Source of the DNA: JAXGTD01 sp040775095
GTDB lineage: Bacteria > Pseudomonadota > Gammaproteobacteria > Chromatiales > Chromatiaceae
Direction: 5' to 3'
Assembly (NCBI GenBank): GCA_040775095.1
Contig: JAXGTD010000010.1
Location: 1-56,964, forward strand
DNA: 56,964 bases
Part shown: positions 16,730 to 27,265 of the stretch, in pieces
How the letters are laid out: each line of letters opens with the position of its first letter
Numbering within the stretch: the first letter of the stretch is position 1
Program-made: the position numbers and the translations under genes
The notes under the pieces: model-generated
Told to the model about the DNA's origin: nothing
What the model saw: only the letters and a program-made list of their open reading frames with translations
The model's database searches: none

Positions 16730-18016
16730 ATGGCAGCAACATTGACCGACCCCGCACCAGTGATCGGAGTCGTTGGACTGGGCTATGTCGGCCTGCCGCT
16801 GGCCGTGGAGCTCGGTCGCCAGTACCCCACCATCGGGTTCGATATCGATTGCAGACGGATCAATGAGCTGCGCCAGGGCGAGGACCGCTCCCTCGAGGTG
16901 GAGGCCGCCGAGCTGGAGCAGGCCGAGCATCTGCGCTTCAGCGACCAGCCCGAGTCGCTCGCCGCGTGCAACGTCTTCATCGTCACGGTGCCAACGCCGA
17001 TCAATCAGCATAAGCAACCCGACCTGCGGCCGCTCGAGTCCGCCAGTCGGACCCTCGGCGGGGTGCTCAAGCCGGGCGATATCGTCATCTACGAATCGAC
17101 GGTCTATCCCGGCGCGACCGAGGAGATCTGCGTGCCAATCCTGGAGCAGACCTCCGGCCTCGGGTTCAACCGCGACTTCTATGTCGGCTACAGCCCCGAG
17201 CGCATCAATCCCGGAGACAAGGCGCATCGGCTGTCAACGATCAAAAAGGTCACGTCCGGCTCCACGCCCGCGACCGCCGACTACGTCGACGCGCTCTATC
17301 GCAGTATCGTGACCGCCGGCACCCACCGCGCCAGCAGCATCCGCGTCGCCGAGGCGGCCAAGGTCATCGAGAACACGCAACGCGACGTCAACATCGCGCT
17401 GATCAACGAGCTGGCGATCATCTTCAACCGGCTCGGTATCGACACCGAGGAGGTCCTGAACGCCGCCGGCAGCAAGTGGAATTTCCTGCCGTTCCGCCCC
17501 GGCCTGGTCGGTGGCCACTGCATCGGAGTCGACCCCTACTATCTGACGCACAAGGCGCAATCCATCGGCTACCAGCCCGAGATCATCCTCGCCGGGCGGC
17601 GGCTGAACGACAGCATGGGCGCCTTCGTCGCCTCCGAGGTGGTCAAGCTCATCGCCCGCCGCGGCGGCCCGTGCCACCCCTGCCGGGTGCTGATCCTGGG
17701 GCTCACCTTCAAAGAGAACTGCCCGGACCTGCGCAACACGCGGGTGGTCGATATCATCCGCGAGCTGCAGGATTTTGCGATTCACTGCGACGTCCATGAC
17801 CCCTGGGCGAGCCCCGACGAGGCGGTGGCCGAATATGGTATCGAGCTCCTCGAGACCCCCCCGGCGGGCGCCTACGATGCGGTCATTCTCGCCGTTGGAC
17901 ATCGCCAGTTCCTCGACATGGGCATCGAGGCCGTACGTGCCTTGGCAAAACCAGACGGGGTGGTCTACGACGTGAAGAGCCTGTTCCCAAGCGAGAGCGT
18001 CGACGGACGCCTATGA
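16730..18016 (+). CDS. nucleotide sugar dehydrogenase (UDP-HexNAc/UDP-glucose 6-dehydrogenase family, TviB/WbpO-like)
   Basis: A 428-residue NAD-dependent UDP-sugar 6-dehydrogenase. The N-terminal Rossmann motif is VVGLGYVGLPLA (about 14-25), the catalytic Cys264 lies in GGHCIGVDPYY, and a GLTFKENCPDLRNT segment marks the C-terminal UDP-binding domain. The overall pattern is closest to the Vi-antigen TviB/WbpO type that makes UDP-N-acetylhexosaminuronic acids, rather than to plain UDP-glucose dehydrogenases, but the substrate is inference. The ATG at 16730 is preceded by CGGAG. It pairs with the epimerase 76 bases downstream, which suggests supply of uronic acids for a surface polysaccharide. 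Confidence 0.88.
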   Translation: MAATLTDPAPVIGVVGLGYVGLPLAVELGRQYPTIGFDIDCRRINELRQGEDRSLEVEAAELEQAEHLRFSDQPESLAACNVFIVTVPTPINQHKQPDLRPLESASRTLGGVLKPGDIVIYESTVYPGATEEICVPILEQTSGLGFNRDFYVGYSPERINPGDKAHRLSTIKKVTSGSTPATADYVDALYRSIVTAGTHRASSIRVAEAAKVIENTQRDVNIALINELAIIFNRLGIDTEEVLNAAGSKWNFLPFRPGLVGGHCIGVDPYYLTHKAQSIGYQPEIILAGRRLNDSMGAFVASEVVKLIARRGGPCHPCRVLILGLTFKENCPDLRNTRVVDIIRELQDFAIHCDVHDPWASPDEAVAEYGIELLETPPAGAYDAVILAVGHRQFLDMGIEAVRALAKPDGVVYDVKSLFPSESVDGRL

Positions 18017-18091
18017 CCGGCCGCCAACCCATCGCCGCGGCCCGGCGGGATCCGGGAGCGCGCCCCTAACCTACCTTTCAAGTGGCACCCC

Positions 18092-19099
18092 ATGAAGATT
18101 CTGATCACAGGAAGCGCCGGATTCATCGGCTCCGCCCTCGCGCTGCGGTTGCTCGCGCGCGGTGACGAGGTCGTCGGCATCGACAACCTCAACGACTACT
18201 ACGACGTCGGGCTCAAGCGCGCGCGCCTGCAGCGCACTCTCGAGCACGAGCGCTACACCGACCTGCGCCTCGACCTCGAGGACCGCGCCGGGATCGCGGC
18301 TGCGTTTGCGGCGCATCGGCCGCAGCGCGTCGTCAATCTCGCCGCCCAGGCCGGGGTGCGCTATTCCATCGAAAACCCGCTGGCCTATGTCGACACCAAC
18401 CTGGTCGGCTTCGCCCATATCCTCGAAGGCTGTCGTCACAATGGCGTGGAGCACCTGGTCTACGCCTCGAGCAGCTCGGTGTACGGCGCGAACACGGCCA
18501 TGCCGTTCTCGGTCCACGACAACGTGGATCACCCGTTGAGCCTCTACGCCGCGAGCAAGAAGGCCAACGAGCTGATGGCGCACACCTACAGCCACCTGTA
18601 CCGCATCCCCACCACCGGGCTGCGCTTCTTCACGGTATACGGCCCCTGGGGCCGCCCGGACATGGCCCTGTTCAAGTTCACGCGCGCGATCCTGGCCGGC
18701 GAGCCGATCGACGTGTTCAACTACGGCAGACACCGGCGCGACTTCACCTATGTCGACGACATCGTCGAAGGTGTCATCCGCGTGCTCGACCAGGTGCCGG
18801 AGCCCAATCCCGACTGGCGCGGTGACGCGCCGGACTCCGCGACCAGCACCGCGCCCTACCGGCTGTTCAATATCGGCAACAACAATCCCGTCGAGCTGAT
18901 GCACTACATCGAGGTGCTCGAGCAATGCCTCGGCAAGCCCGCGGAGAAGAATCTGTTGCCGCTGCAGCCAGGCGATGTCCCGGACACCTACGCCGATGTC
19001 GAGGACCTGGTGACGGCGGTCGGCTACAAGCCGGAGACCTCGGTGGAGCTCGGCGTGGCCCGCTTCGTGGAGTGGTACCGGGGATACTACGGTGTCTGA
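18092..19099 (+). CDS. NAD-dependent epimerase, UDP-glucuronate 4-epimerase type
   Basis: A 335-residue extended short-chain dehydrogenase. The nucleotide-binding motif is GSAGFIGS (about residues 7-14), the catalytic residues are a Ser-rich YASSSSVYG stretch and YAASK (Tyr/Lys), and a C-terminal RRDFTYVDDIV segment binds the UDP-sugar. The NDYYDVGLKRARL stretch and the order of motifs match enzymes such as CapI/LpsL that interconvert UDP-glucuronate and UDP-galacturonate. Following the UDP-sugar dehydrogenase, it probably acts on that enzyme's product or a parallel one. No glycosyltransferases or export genes are adjacent in the window. Confidence 0.88.
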   Translation: MKILITGSAGFIGSALALRLLARGDEVVGIDNLNDYYDVGLKRARLQRTLEHERYTDLRLDLEDRAGIAAAFAAHRPQRVVNLAAQAGVRYSIENPLAYVDTNLVGFAHILEGCRHNGVEHLVYASSSSVYGANTAMPFSVHDNVDHPLSLYAASKKANELMAHTYSHLYRIPTTGLRFFTVYGPWGRPDMALFKFTRAILAGEPIDVFNYGRHRRDFTYVDDIVEGVIRVLDQVPEPNPDWRGDAPDSATSTAPYRLFNIGNNNPVELMHYIEVLEQCLGKPAEKNLLPLQPGDVPDTYADVEDLVTAVGYKPETSVELGVARFVEWYRGYYGV

Positions 19100-19120
19100 C
19101 ACCTGATCCCAACGACGCCG

Positions 19121-19206
19121 GACCATCCCTGGCCCGGGGCAACTTGGAGGCCGCGTTCTCGCCGCGTGCGCCGATCCAATGCCACAAAGGCATCCGATCG
19201 GCGTCT
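19121..19206 (-). repeat. dispersed palindromic repeat, copy C (inverted)
   Basis: On the minus strand this contains the 27-base palindrome GATC-N2-ATGCC-N5-GGCAT-N2-GATC (19173-19199), then GCACGCGGCGAGAACGCGGCCTCC, and ends in CCAGGGATGGTCC. The tail AACGCGGCCTCC and CCAGGGATGGTCC are identical to stretches of copy B. It lies between the converging 3' ends of the epimerase and the Sat/CysC gene, so it could act as a bidirectional transcript-end fold. Confidence 0.75.
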
Positions 19207-19229
19207 CATTGGGCCCCGGAGGCGCGGCC

Positions 19230-20957
19230 TCAGGCGTCCTCGTCGAGATAGCCCTCTTTGAACAGGTGCAGCAGCAGCTGCTGCGTTGCCTCCGAGGGCG
19301 AGAAGCGACTGGTGTCGATGCGCATCTCCGGCTGTTCCGGGACCTCGTAGGGGTCGCTGATGCCGGTGAACTCCGGGATGAGCCCCTTGCGCGCCTTCGC
19401 ATACAGACCCTTGCGATCACGCGTCTCGCAGACCTCGAGGGGCGTCGAGACGTGGATCTCGATGAAGGCGCCGTGTTCCTCGATGAGCTCGCGCACCGCG
19501 CGGCGCGTCTCACGATACGGGGCGATGGGTGCACAGATGGCGACGCCCCCGTTCTTGGTGATCTCGCTGGCCACGAAACCGATGCGGCGGATGTTGAGAT
19601 CGCGGTGGGCCTTCGAAAAGCCCAGCTCGCTGGACAGGTTCTGGCGCACGATATCACCGTCGAGCAACGACACCGGTCGCCCACCGGACTCGACCAGCTT
19701 CGCAAAGATCATGTTCGCCAGCGTCGACTTCCCGGAACCCGACAGGCCCGTGAAGAACAGGGTAAAGCCCTGGCGGCTGCGCGGCGGACAGACCCGCGCC
19801 AGGTGCGCGAGGACCTCCGGGTAGCTGAACCACTCTGGCAGGGCCTGGCCATGGAGCAGCCGCTTTCGCAACTCCACGTCGCCCAGGGTCACCGACTCGA
19901 GGCCCTCGCGTTGGATCTCCGGTTCCGGCATGAACGCCCCGCGCGCCGGCACATAGCGCTGTTCGGGCTGCGCCACGATCCGGATCCCGACCTCCTCGGC
20001 ATGGCGCTGCACAAACGCCTGGGCCGCATACTTGTCATAGAATGCACCCCCCCCGGCCGGCGGCGGAGAGGCGTGGTCCGGCCCCACCAGGAAATGGCTG
20101 CAGCCGTGATTGCGATTGACGATGGCGTGCCATAGCGCCTCGCGCGGACCGGCCATGCGCATCGCCAGCGGCAGCAGCGAGAGCTCCGCCAGACCAAGCG
20201 GCAGGTGCTGCAGCATGGCCTGGTAGCAGTGCACACGCGCATAGTGGTGCAGGTCACCCGGTTTGGTCTCCCCCACGGCCGGGTGGATCAGCAGATGCAC
20301 CTGCTCGCGCTTGGCCGCGTCCAGGAGCATGCGCCGCTGCATCTTGTGCATCGGCGTGGAGGTATGAAACGCCAGCACGTTACGCCACCCCTTCTTCGCG
20401 AACAGACGGCGAAGCTCCGCGGGGGTATTCCACAGCGGCTCGAACTCATGGTGGGTCGGCAACTGGATCCCCGCGACCCGGCCGCCCACGTAGTGCGAGC
20501 CCACCCGCTCGTAGAGGTGGCGCACGCCCCGGTGGGCGGCCGAGGTGGTCCCATAGACCGCCTCGGCCTCGCGGTGCTTGTCCGCCTCCCAGACGTCGGA
20601 GACCGTCAACACCGCCGGCATGAAACCCTCGGTGTCGCGCAGCGCGACCTGCTGCCCGGGAGCCAGCGTCGCCGCAATGGCCTCATCCACGTCCAGCACC
20701 ACCGGGATCGGCCAGACGGTGCCGTCCGGCAACCGGCACTGATCGAGCACGCCGACATAGGCGGCTCGATCCATAAAACCCTGAAGCGGATGAAAACCGC
20801 CGTTGATCAGCAGCTCGAGGTCGCAGAGCTGGCGCCGACTCAGGGTCAGCGAGGGGAACCCAAGCGATGCCGTGCGCAGGTCCTCGGCGGCCTGATTGGG
20901 AACCAGCAGATCGACGACGGGAGGACACCCATCGGACGGGGGCGCGTTTTCTGTCAT
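19230..20957 (-). CDS. Sat/CysC fusion: ATP-sulfurylase-like domain (degenerate active site) with APS kinase domain
   Basis: A 575-residue fusion. Residues 1 to about 390 have the sulfate adenylyltransferase fold (HPLQGFMD, LLIHPAVGETKPGD, LSLLPLAMRMAGPREALWHA). The C-terminal part from about 395 is an APS kinase with a clean Walker A (GLSGSGKST, K410) and DGDIVR. In ATP sulfurylases the catalytic segment reads QTRNPMHRAH and a later segment GRDHAG. Here they read HTSTPMHKMQ (198-207) and GPDHAS, so the Gln, Arg, Asn and second His, and a later Arg, are replaced. The kinase should make PAPS from APS; the first domain may not make APS. The start at 20957 (MTENAPPSD) gives a family-like N-terminus. 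It lies next to uronic-acid genes. Confidence 0.85.
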   Translation of the reverse strand: MTENAPPSDGCPPVVDLLVPNQAAEDLRTASLGFPSLTLSRRQLCDLELLINGGFHPLQGFMDRAAYVGVLDQCRLPDGTVWPIPVVLDVDEAIAATLAPGQQVALRDTEGFMPAVLTVSDVWEADKHREAEAVYGTTSAAHRGVRHLYERVGSHYVGGRVAGIQLPTHHEFEPLWNTPAELRRLFAKKGWRNVLAFHTSTPMHKMQRRMLLDAAKREQVHLLIHPAVGETKPGDLHHYARVHCYQAMLQHLPLGLAELSLLPLAMRMAGPREALWHAIVNRNHGCSHFLVGPDHASPPPAGGGAFYDKYAAQAFVQRHAEEVGIRIVAQPEQRYVPARGAFMPEPEIQREGLESVTLGDVELRKRLLHGQALPEWFSYPEVLAHLARVCPPRSRQGFTLFFTGLSGSGKSTLANMIFAKLVESGGRPVSLLDGDIVRQNLSSELGFSKAHRDLNIRRIGFVASEITKNGGVAICAPIAPYRETRRAVRELIEEHGAFIEIHVSTPLEVCETRDRKGLYAKARKGLIPEFTGISDPYEVPEQPEMRIDTSRFSPSEATQQLLLHLFKEGYLDEDA

Positions 20958-21004
20958 GGCGTTCGGTCCGGCAGCAGGGAAACAGGGACGCAGGTTACTC
21001 CAGG

Positions 21005-21137
21005 GAGACACGGATCGGATCCCATCCTGGTACCGGATCAGCGTGCGAACCGAAAACGCGGCCTCCGATTCGCTCCATGTTCAGCCACTCGGGGAAACGC
21101 TGATTCAAAGTGTTTCCATTCTGGCCAGGGATGGTCC
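21005..21137 (+). repeat. dispersed palindromic repeat, copy B
   Basis: This holds a diverged 27-base palindrome (21013-21039, GATC outer arms kept), then AAAACGCGGCCTCCGATTCGCTCCATGTTCAG, then a second hairpin GGAAACGCT-N7-AGTGTTTCC (21092-21116) and CCAGGGATGGTCC. Copies A and C share the first part, and a second copy of the GGAAACGCT hairpin lies at 48614-48638. It sits in the 425-base spacer between Sat/CysC and rdgC (20958-21382), which otherwise shows an AT-richer stretch near 21100-21215 but no gene I recognise. Confidence 0.7.
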
Positions 21138-21382
21138 TGCATTTTCAGGCACGGCAAGCGCTTGAAAATGCGACTGATTTGATCCACAGGATGGACAAAA
21201 TCAGGGTCTCCTTTCGTGACCGAAAGTGCCGGGCCTTCCCCGACCCGGACGAGAGAGGCTGAATTCTACCCGGAAACGGCGGTTGGCCGGTCCCCTGGGT
21301 GCATCGGGGCCGCGCGCGAGGCGGTGCGCGATGATGCGCCGAGCGCCGGGGCGTCCCGACGCGCCGGTTGCCGCCGTCGCGC

Positions 21383-22294
21383 TCAGGCGGCGGCATCCAG
21401 TGGGATGCCGAACTCCGTCACCAGCCGCTCCAGCAGCGAGCGAAGCTCGCTGGTCATGATCACCATCTCGGCGTCCAGCCGCGCGGTCTCGTCCTCACTG
21501 TCGGAGTCGATTGCCTCGTCGATCAATTCATCGGCGAAGCGCAGCCGCTTCAGACCGAGGTCCTCGTCCAGGACCAGCGACAGGTGATCGTTCCACGTCA
21601 GCCCCAGCGCAACGACCCGTTTACCGGAGTCCAGGTGCGTCTTGATCTCGGGCCCGGTCAGATCCTGGCCGCGACAGCGCACCACCGCCCGGGTATCCGA
21701 GGGGTCGCGCAGCTCGCACTGGTCCTCCAGATCGAAGCCCGCCGCGGCGTCGCCGGTCTCGACCCAGGCGCTGAGCCGCTCGGCCACCGGCAGACCTGGC
21801 CGCAGCGGCTTTGCTGGCAGCGTCTCCAGGCTCTTGCGCAGCAGCGACAGGACATCTTCGGCCACCTTGTCACTGGAGGCGTCGACCACCACCCAACCGC
21901 CGAGCGGATCGACATAGGCGCGCACCAGGCGAGAGCGCGTGAATGCGTGCGGCAGCATCTGTAGGGTCAGATCCTCGCGCAGCCGTGAGCGCTCACGCCG
22001 GGTGACGTCCCGCATCTCGCCCTGCTCGATCTCGGCGACCTTCTCCGCAACGGCCTCCGCCACTACGGCCGCGGGCAGCAACCGCTCCTGACGCCGCGCC
22101 GCGATCAGCAGACAACCGTTGGCCGCGTGCACAAGGATCTCGGCCGCCGGCCCAAGCGGCGACGCCCAGCCCATGGTGGCGATCTCCTGCGGCCCGCAGG
22201 GGCGAAAGCGGTGCCCTGTCAGGCGTTCGTTCAACTGCATCAGATCGAGCGCGAACGGCGCACCCAGCCGGAAGACCTTGGCATTCTTGAACAC
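21383..22294 (-). CDS. rdgC: recombination-associated protein RdgC
   Basis: A 303-residue protein of the RdgC family, ring-shaped non-specific DNA-binding proteins that restrain RecA in gammaproteobacteria and betaproteobacteria. The N-terminal MFKNAKVFRLGAPF, the GWASPLG segment and the C-terminal region with LGLTWNDHLSLVLDEDL are characteristic. The length matches the family (about 300). It stands alone, 88 bases from the MobB fusion gene on the same strand. Confidence 0.95.
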   Translation of the reverse strand: MFKNAKVFRLGAPFALDLMQLNERLTGHRFRPCGPQEIATMGWASPLGPAAEILVHAANGCLLIAARRQERLLPAAVVAEAVAEKVAEIEQGEMRDVTRRERSRLREDLTLQMLPHAFTRSRLVRAYVDPLGGWVVVDASSDKVAEDVLSLLRKSLETLPAKPLRPGLPVAERLSAWVETGDAAAGFDLEDQCELRDPSDTRAVVRCRGQDLTGPEIKTHLDSGKRVVALGLTWNDHLSLVLDEDLGLKRLRFADELIDEAIDSDSEDETARLDAEMVIMTSELRSLLERLVTEFGIPLDAAA

Positions 22295-22382
22295 GATGTG
22301 CCCTCATGGCGAAAAAGACCGCGCATTATCCGCAACCCCGGCCCAACCGCAAGCGCGCGCACCAATCGGCCGCGCACCCGAT

Positions 22383-23480
22383 CTAAACACCCGCCGCCTG
22401 GCGCGCGATCACGTAGATCTTCGCCGACAACTCCAGCGAGCATGTCCAGCGATAGGCCTGGCGGAGGTCGCGGCCGCAGGCATAGACACCGTGACCGGCG
22501 ACGATGGCCAGGGGGACGTCGACCAGGGTGTCGGCCACCTTTGCTGGCGCCTTCTCGGCATAGCTCTCCAGCGGGATCGACAACACGGGCACGGTCTCGA
22601 ACCATTCCCGGCCCTCGAAGTCCACCGGCTGAAAATCCCTTCCGGCAAAGCTGACCGCCACCGAATACGCGCCGTGGCTGTGCAGGATCGCGCGCGCCTC
22701 GGGTTGCTGCTGATAGACGCGCTGATGCAGCACCGCGTCCAGCGACGCCCCCGCGGGAAGGTCGCCCTCGAGCGGACAGGCCACCAACTCGTCGCGGGTC
22801 AACTCATCGGCGCTGCTGTCCGCCGGCGTGATCCAGAAACGCCCACCGATGCGGACCGATCCGTTGCCGGATTCGGCGTCGTTGTAGCCGTATCGACGCA
22901 GCCAACGGTAATACTTGAGCAGATCATCGCGCGGATCGGCGCGCTGGAAACGCTCGTCGGCCAGGCGCTCGCAGATGAACCCCGCGATCGCCTCGGCGTC
23001 GTCGATCGGGAGCTCGGGCGGGTGCTCGTCACCGGGCAGCGGCGCATCGGTGGCAACGGCGATGACGTCCGGGTCATTCGGATACATCGGCGGCTTGCCG
23101 ATCACGCCCCGATGGACCTCGATCTTCGGAAAGTGCTGCTCGTGAAACCCCTCCACCAACAACAGATCGAGGCTGCCCCGTGCGAAGGTGGCGTCGAAAC
23201 GGGCCCGCAACTCCTCGAAGCCGGGCCGGCCAGCCGGGGTCTCCTGCATCAGGGCCCAGCGCTGGTCCGAGGCGACCATGACCTGCTCGGCGCCGGCGGC
23301 CCGGATCACGAAGCTGTCCTTGCCCGGATGATCGATGTCGAATCCGTGATGCGCGTGCTTCAGGTAGCCCACGCGCAGACCGCGTCCCCGCAGCACCGGC
23401 ACGAGCTTGCGCAGCAACGTGGTCTTGCCGCTGCCACTGGGCGCGACGAAGCCGACACAGGGAATGGGCTGATGGGACAT
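22383..23480 (-). CDS. MobB / class II aldolase fusion protein
   Basis: A 365-residue fusion. Residues 1 to about 170 are MobB, the GTP-binding adaptor of molybdenum cofactor guanylylation (Walker A APSGSGKT at 13-20, YLKHAHHGFDID, LVEGFHEQHFPKIEVHR). Residues of about 190-365 are a class II aldolase/adducin domain (YGYNDAESGNGSVR, the metal-binding ILHSHGAYS and AGHGVYACG histidines). The aldolase family holds aldolases and methylthioribulose-1-phosphate dehydratases, so the substrate is open. The start at 23480 (MSHQPIPCVGF) has AGGAGA upstream; the longer upstream frame is not MobB-like. No other Mo-cofactor gene is in the window. Confidence 0.88.
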   Translation of the reverse strand: MSHQPIPCVGFVAPSGSGKTTLLRKLVPVLRGRGLRVGYLKHAHHGFDIDHPGKDSFVIRAAGAEQVMVASDQRWALMQETPAGRPGFEELRARFDATFARGSLDLLLVEGFHEQHFPKIEVHRGVIGKPPMYPNDPDVIAVATDAPLPGDEHPPELPIDDAEAIAGFICERLADERFQRADPRDDLLKYYRWLRRYGYNDAESGNGSVRIGGRFWITPADSSADELTRDELVACPLEGDLPAGASLDAVLHQRVYQQQPEARAILHSHGAYSVAVSFAGRDFQPVDFEGREWFETVPVLSIPLESYAEKAPAKVADTLVDVPLAIVAGHGVYACGRDLRQAYRWTCSLELSAKIYVIARQAAGV

Positions 23481-23693
23481 GCTGGGTTCTCCTCGAGGTT
23501 GCACGATTCTAGCCTGAACGCCGCACCGGCGGACCTTGGACATTTGTTCGCGGACGGCGCAGAATTCCCGGTTCGCCAAGGCGTCCACTCCCATCGCGCG
23601 GCGCCGGCCCAGATCAGCAGCGATCCAGAGCGCGTGGCGGCGCTCTTGCGTGCAATCACATTCTGAACGATCCAGTCCCCGGAACATCACCCA

Positions 23694-25361
<1,668 letters not shown>

Positions 25362-25378
25362 GGCAGGGAGGTTCCGGC

Positions 25379-26266
25379 ATGTCTGACCTATCCCCGTTGA
25401 TCGACCGGGCGGCGCGTCTCATCGACCGCATCGAGGCGCTGCTGCCGCCGGCCGCCGACGCCGCTGACTGGTCCGCCGAGGCATTTCGCTGGCGCAAGCG
25501 CGGGCAGCGGGGACGGCTCGAGCCGGTGCATCATCCCCATCGCATTGGCCTCGAGGCGCTGTGCTGCATCGAGCACCAGCGCGAGGAGATCGAACGCAAT
25601 ACGCGCCAGTTCCTCGCCGGTGGCTTCGCCAACAACGTGTTGCTGTGGGGCTCGCGCGGCACCGGCAAGTCGTCGCTGATCAAGGCCGTCTTTACCGCTT
25701 ACCGTGACCAGGGCCTGCGCCTGATCGAGGTGGACAAGGACGATCTGATCGATCTGCCCGACATCCTGGACCTGATCCGCGACCGGCCCGAGCGCTTCAT
25801 CGTCTATTGCGACGACATGTCTTTCGAGGCGACGGAGTCCGGCTACAAGGCGCTCAAAGCGGTGCTCGATGGCTCCGTCAGCGCCACCCCGGACAACCTG
25901 TTGATCTACGCGACATCCAACCGCCGACACCTGCTCCCGGAGTTTCAGTCGGAGAACCGCCAGGCCCAGATCGTCGATGGCGAGATTCACCATGGCGAGG
26001 GCGTCGAGGAGAAGATCTCGCTGTCGGATCGCTTCGGGATCTGGCTGTCGTTCTATCCGTTCTCACAGGCGCAATACCTGAGCGTGGTCCACCACTGGCT
26101 CGCGCGCCTCGGTGCGAATGCCCTGGACACCTCGGACGCCGCGAGCGTCGAGCAAGCCGCCCTGCAATGGGCATTGCGCCGCGGCTCACGCAGCGGACGC
26201 ACGGCCTGGCAATTCGCGAAGGACTGGGTCGGGCGGACCGGCACACCCGCTCGAGGCGCGGATTGA
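25379..26266 (+). CDS. DUF815 family AAA-type ATP-binding protein
   Basis: A 295-residue P-loop protein: Walker A GSRGTGKSS (91-99), IVYCDDMSFE as Walker B, a sensor-like ATSNRRHLLPE segment and ISLSDRFGIWLSF, all typical of the DUF815 family of uncharacterised AAA ATPases. No membrane segment is seen. It begins 17 bases after the ettA stop, probably in one transcript. The cellular role is unknown. Confidence 0.85.
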   Translation: MSDLSPLIDRAARLIDRIEALLPPAADAADWSAEAFRWRKRGQRGRLEPVHHPHRIGLEALCCIEHQREEIERNTRQFLAGGFANNVLLWGSRGTGKSSLIKAVFTAYRDQGLRLIEVDKDDLIDLPDILDLIRDRPERFIVYCDDMSFEATESGYKALKAVLDGSVSATPDNLLIYATSNRRHLLPEFQSENRQAQIVDGEIHHGEGVEEKISLSDRFGIWLSFYPFSQAQYLSVVHHWLARLGANALDTSDAASVEQAALQWALRRGSRSGRTAWQFAKDWVGRTGTPARGAD

Positions 26267-26463
26267 GCTCGACCATGGACGTGCGCGGCCCACCCCCCGA
26301 GCAGTGCGCTTCACCGATTTCGCCATGGGCATCTTCCCGGGGTCCATGGGTGGGGCCACCGATGCCGCGACCTTCACTCCGGGAGGCGCCTTGGCTTCAC
26401 ACAACAAGACGGTCGCCAGCCCTATCGACCGGCCCCGTCTGATCGAGCGCTCAGACCAATACC

Positions 26464-27069
26464 ATGCCGTCATCCATCGAGAAGCCATTCGCCCCTGCCT
26501 GCGAGGAGAACAAGGCCCCGATCCTGGCCGTGCTCGAGCCGCTATTGCGCGGTGCCCACGAGCTGCTCGAGATCGGCAGCGGCACCGGACAGCATGCCGT
26601 GCATTTCGCCGCGGCCATGCCGTGGCTGCGATGGCAATGCAGCGACGTCCCCGCGCGGCTGCCAGGGATCACCGCCTGGATCGATGAGGCCGACCTGCCA
26701 AACCTGCCGCGGCCGCTCGCCCTGGACGTCGACGGCGACTGGCCGGCGGGCCCGTTCGATGCCGTGTTCAGCGCGAACACCGCACACATTGTTTCAATGA
26801 CGCAGGTCCGGGCAATGTTCGCCGGCGTCGGCCGATCGTTGCGGAACGGGGGCCTGTTCGCGCTCTATGGGCCGTTCAGTACCGGGGGCCAACATGTCAG
26901 TGACAGCAACCGCGAGTTCGACCGCTGGCTGCGTCTGCGCGACCCGGACAGCGGGGTGCGCGATCTCGACGACCTGCGCGCCATCGCCGCGGACGCGGAC
27001 CTGACGCTGGTCGGGAATCATCCCATGCCGGTCAACAACCAGACCCTGGTGTGGCGGCGCAACGGCTGA
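26464..27069 (+). CDS. DUF938 family SAM-dependent methyltransferase
   Basis: A 201-residue class I methyltransferase-like protein. The SAM-binding motif I is LLEIGSGTGQHAVHFA (about residues 35-50), followed by an acidic LDVDGDWP and NTAHIVS region, then YGPFSTGGQHVSDSN. This pattern is that of the uncharacterised DUF938 family; the substrate is unknown. The start at 26464 (MPSSIEKPFAPACEENK) matches the family N-terminus. The 197 bases upstream hold nothing I recognise. Confidence 0.85.
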   Translation: MPSSIEKPFAPACEENKAPILAVLEPLLRGAHELLEIGSGTGQHAVHFAAAMPWLRWQCSDVPARLPGITAWIDEADLPNLPRPLALDVDGDWPAGPFDAVFSANTAHIVSMTQVRAMFAGVGRSLRNGGLFALYGPFSTGGQHVSDSNREFDRWLRLRDPDSGVRDLDDLRAIAADADLTLVGNHPMPVNNQTLVWRRNG

Positions 27070-27265
27070 ACCGCGCGTTGCCGGACAGGGGCGGCGCGGA
27101 TGCGCGGCTCCACGCCCACCTCCAATCGAAGAATGTAGAAGCTCCAGAGACCCGGGAATCGCAACCCGGGACCACCATGGCATCACCCATGGATCCCATC
27201 GCCGCACCGGGGGCCACCAGCCACCGCAACAGGGCATCGGTGAAGCGCGGATCCGGAGGATCGAC

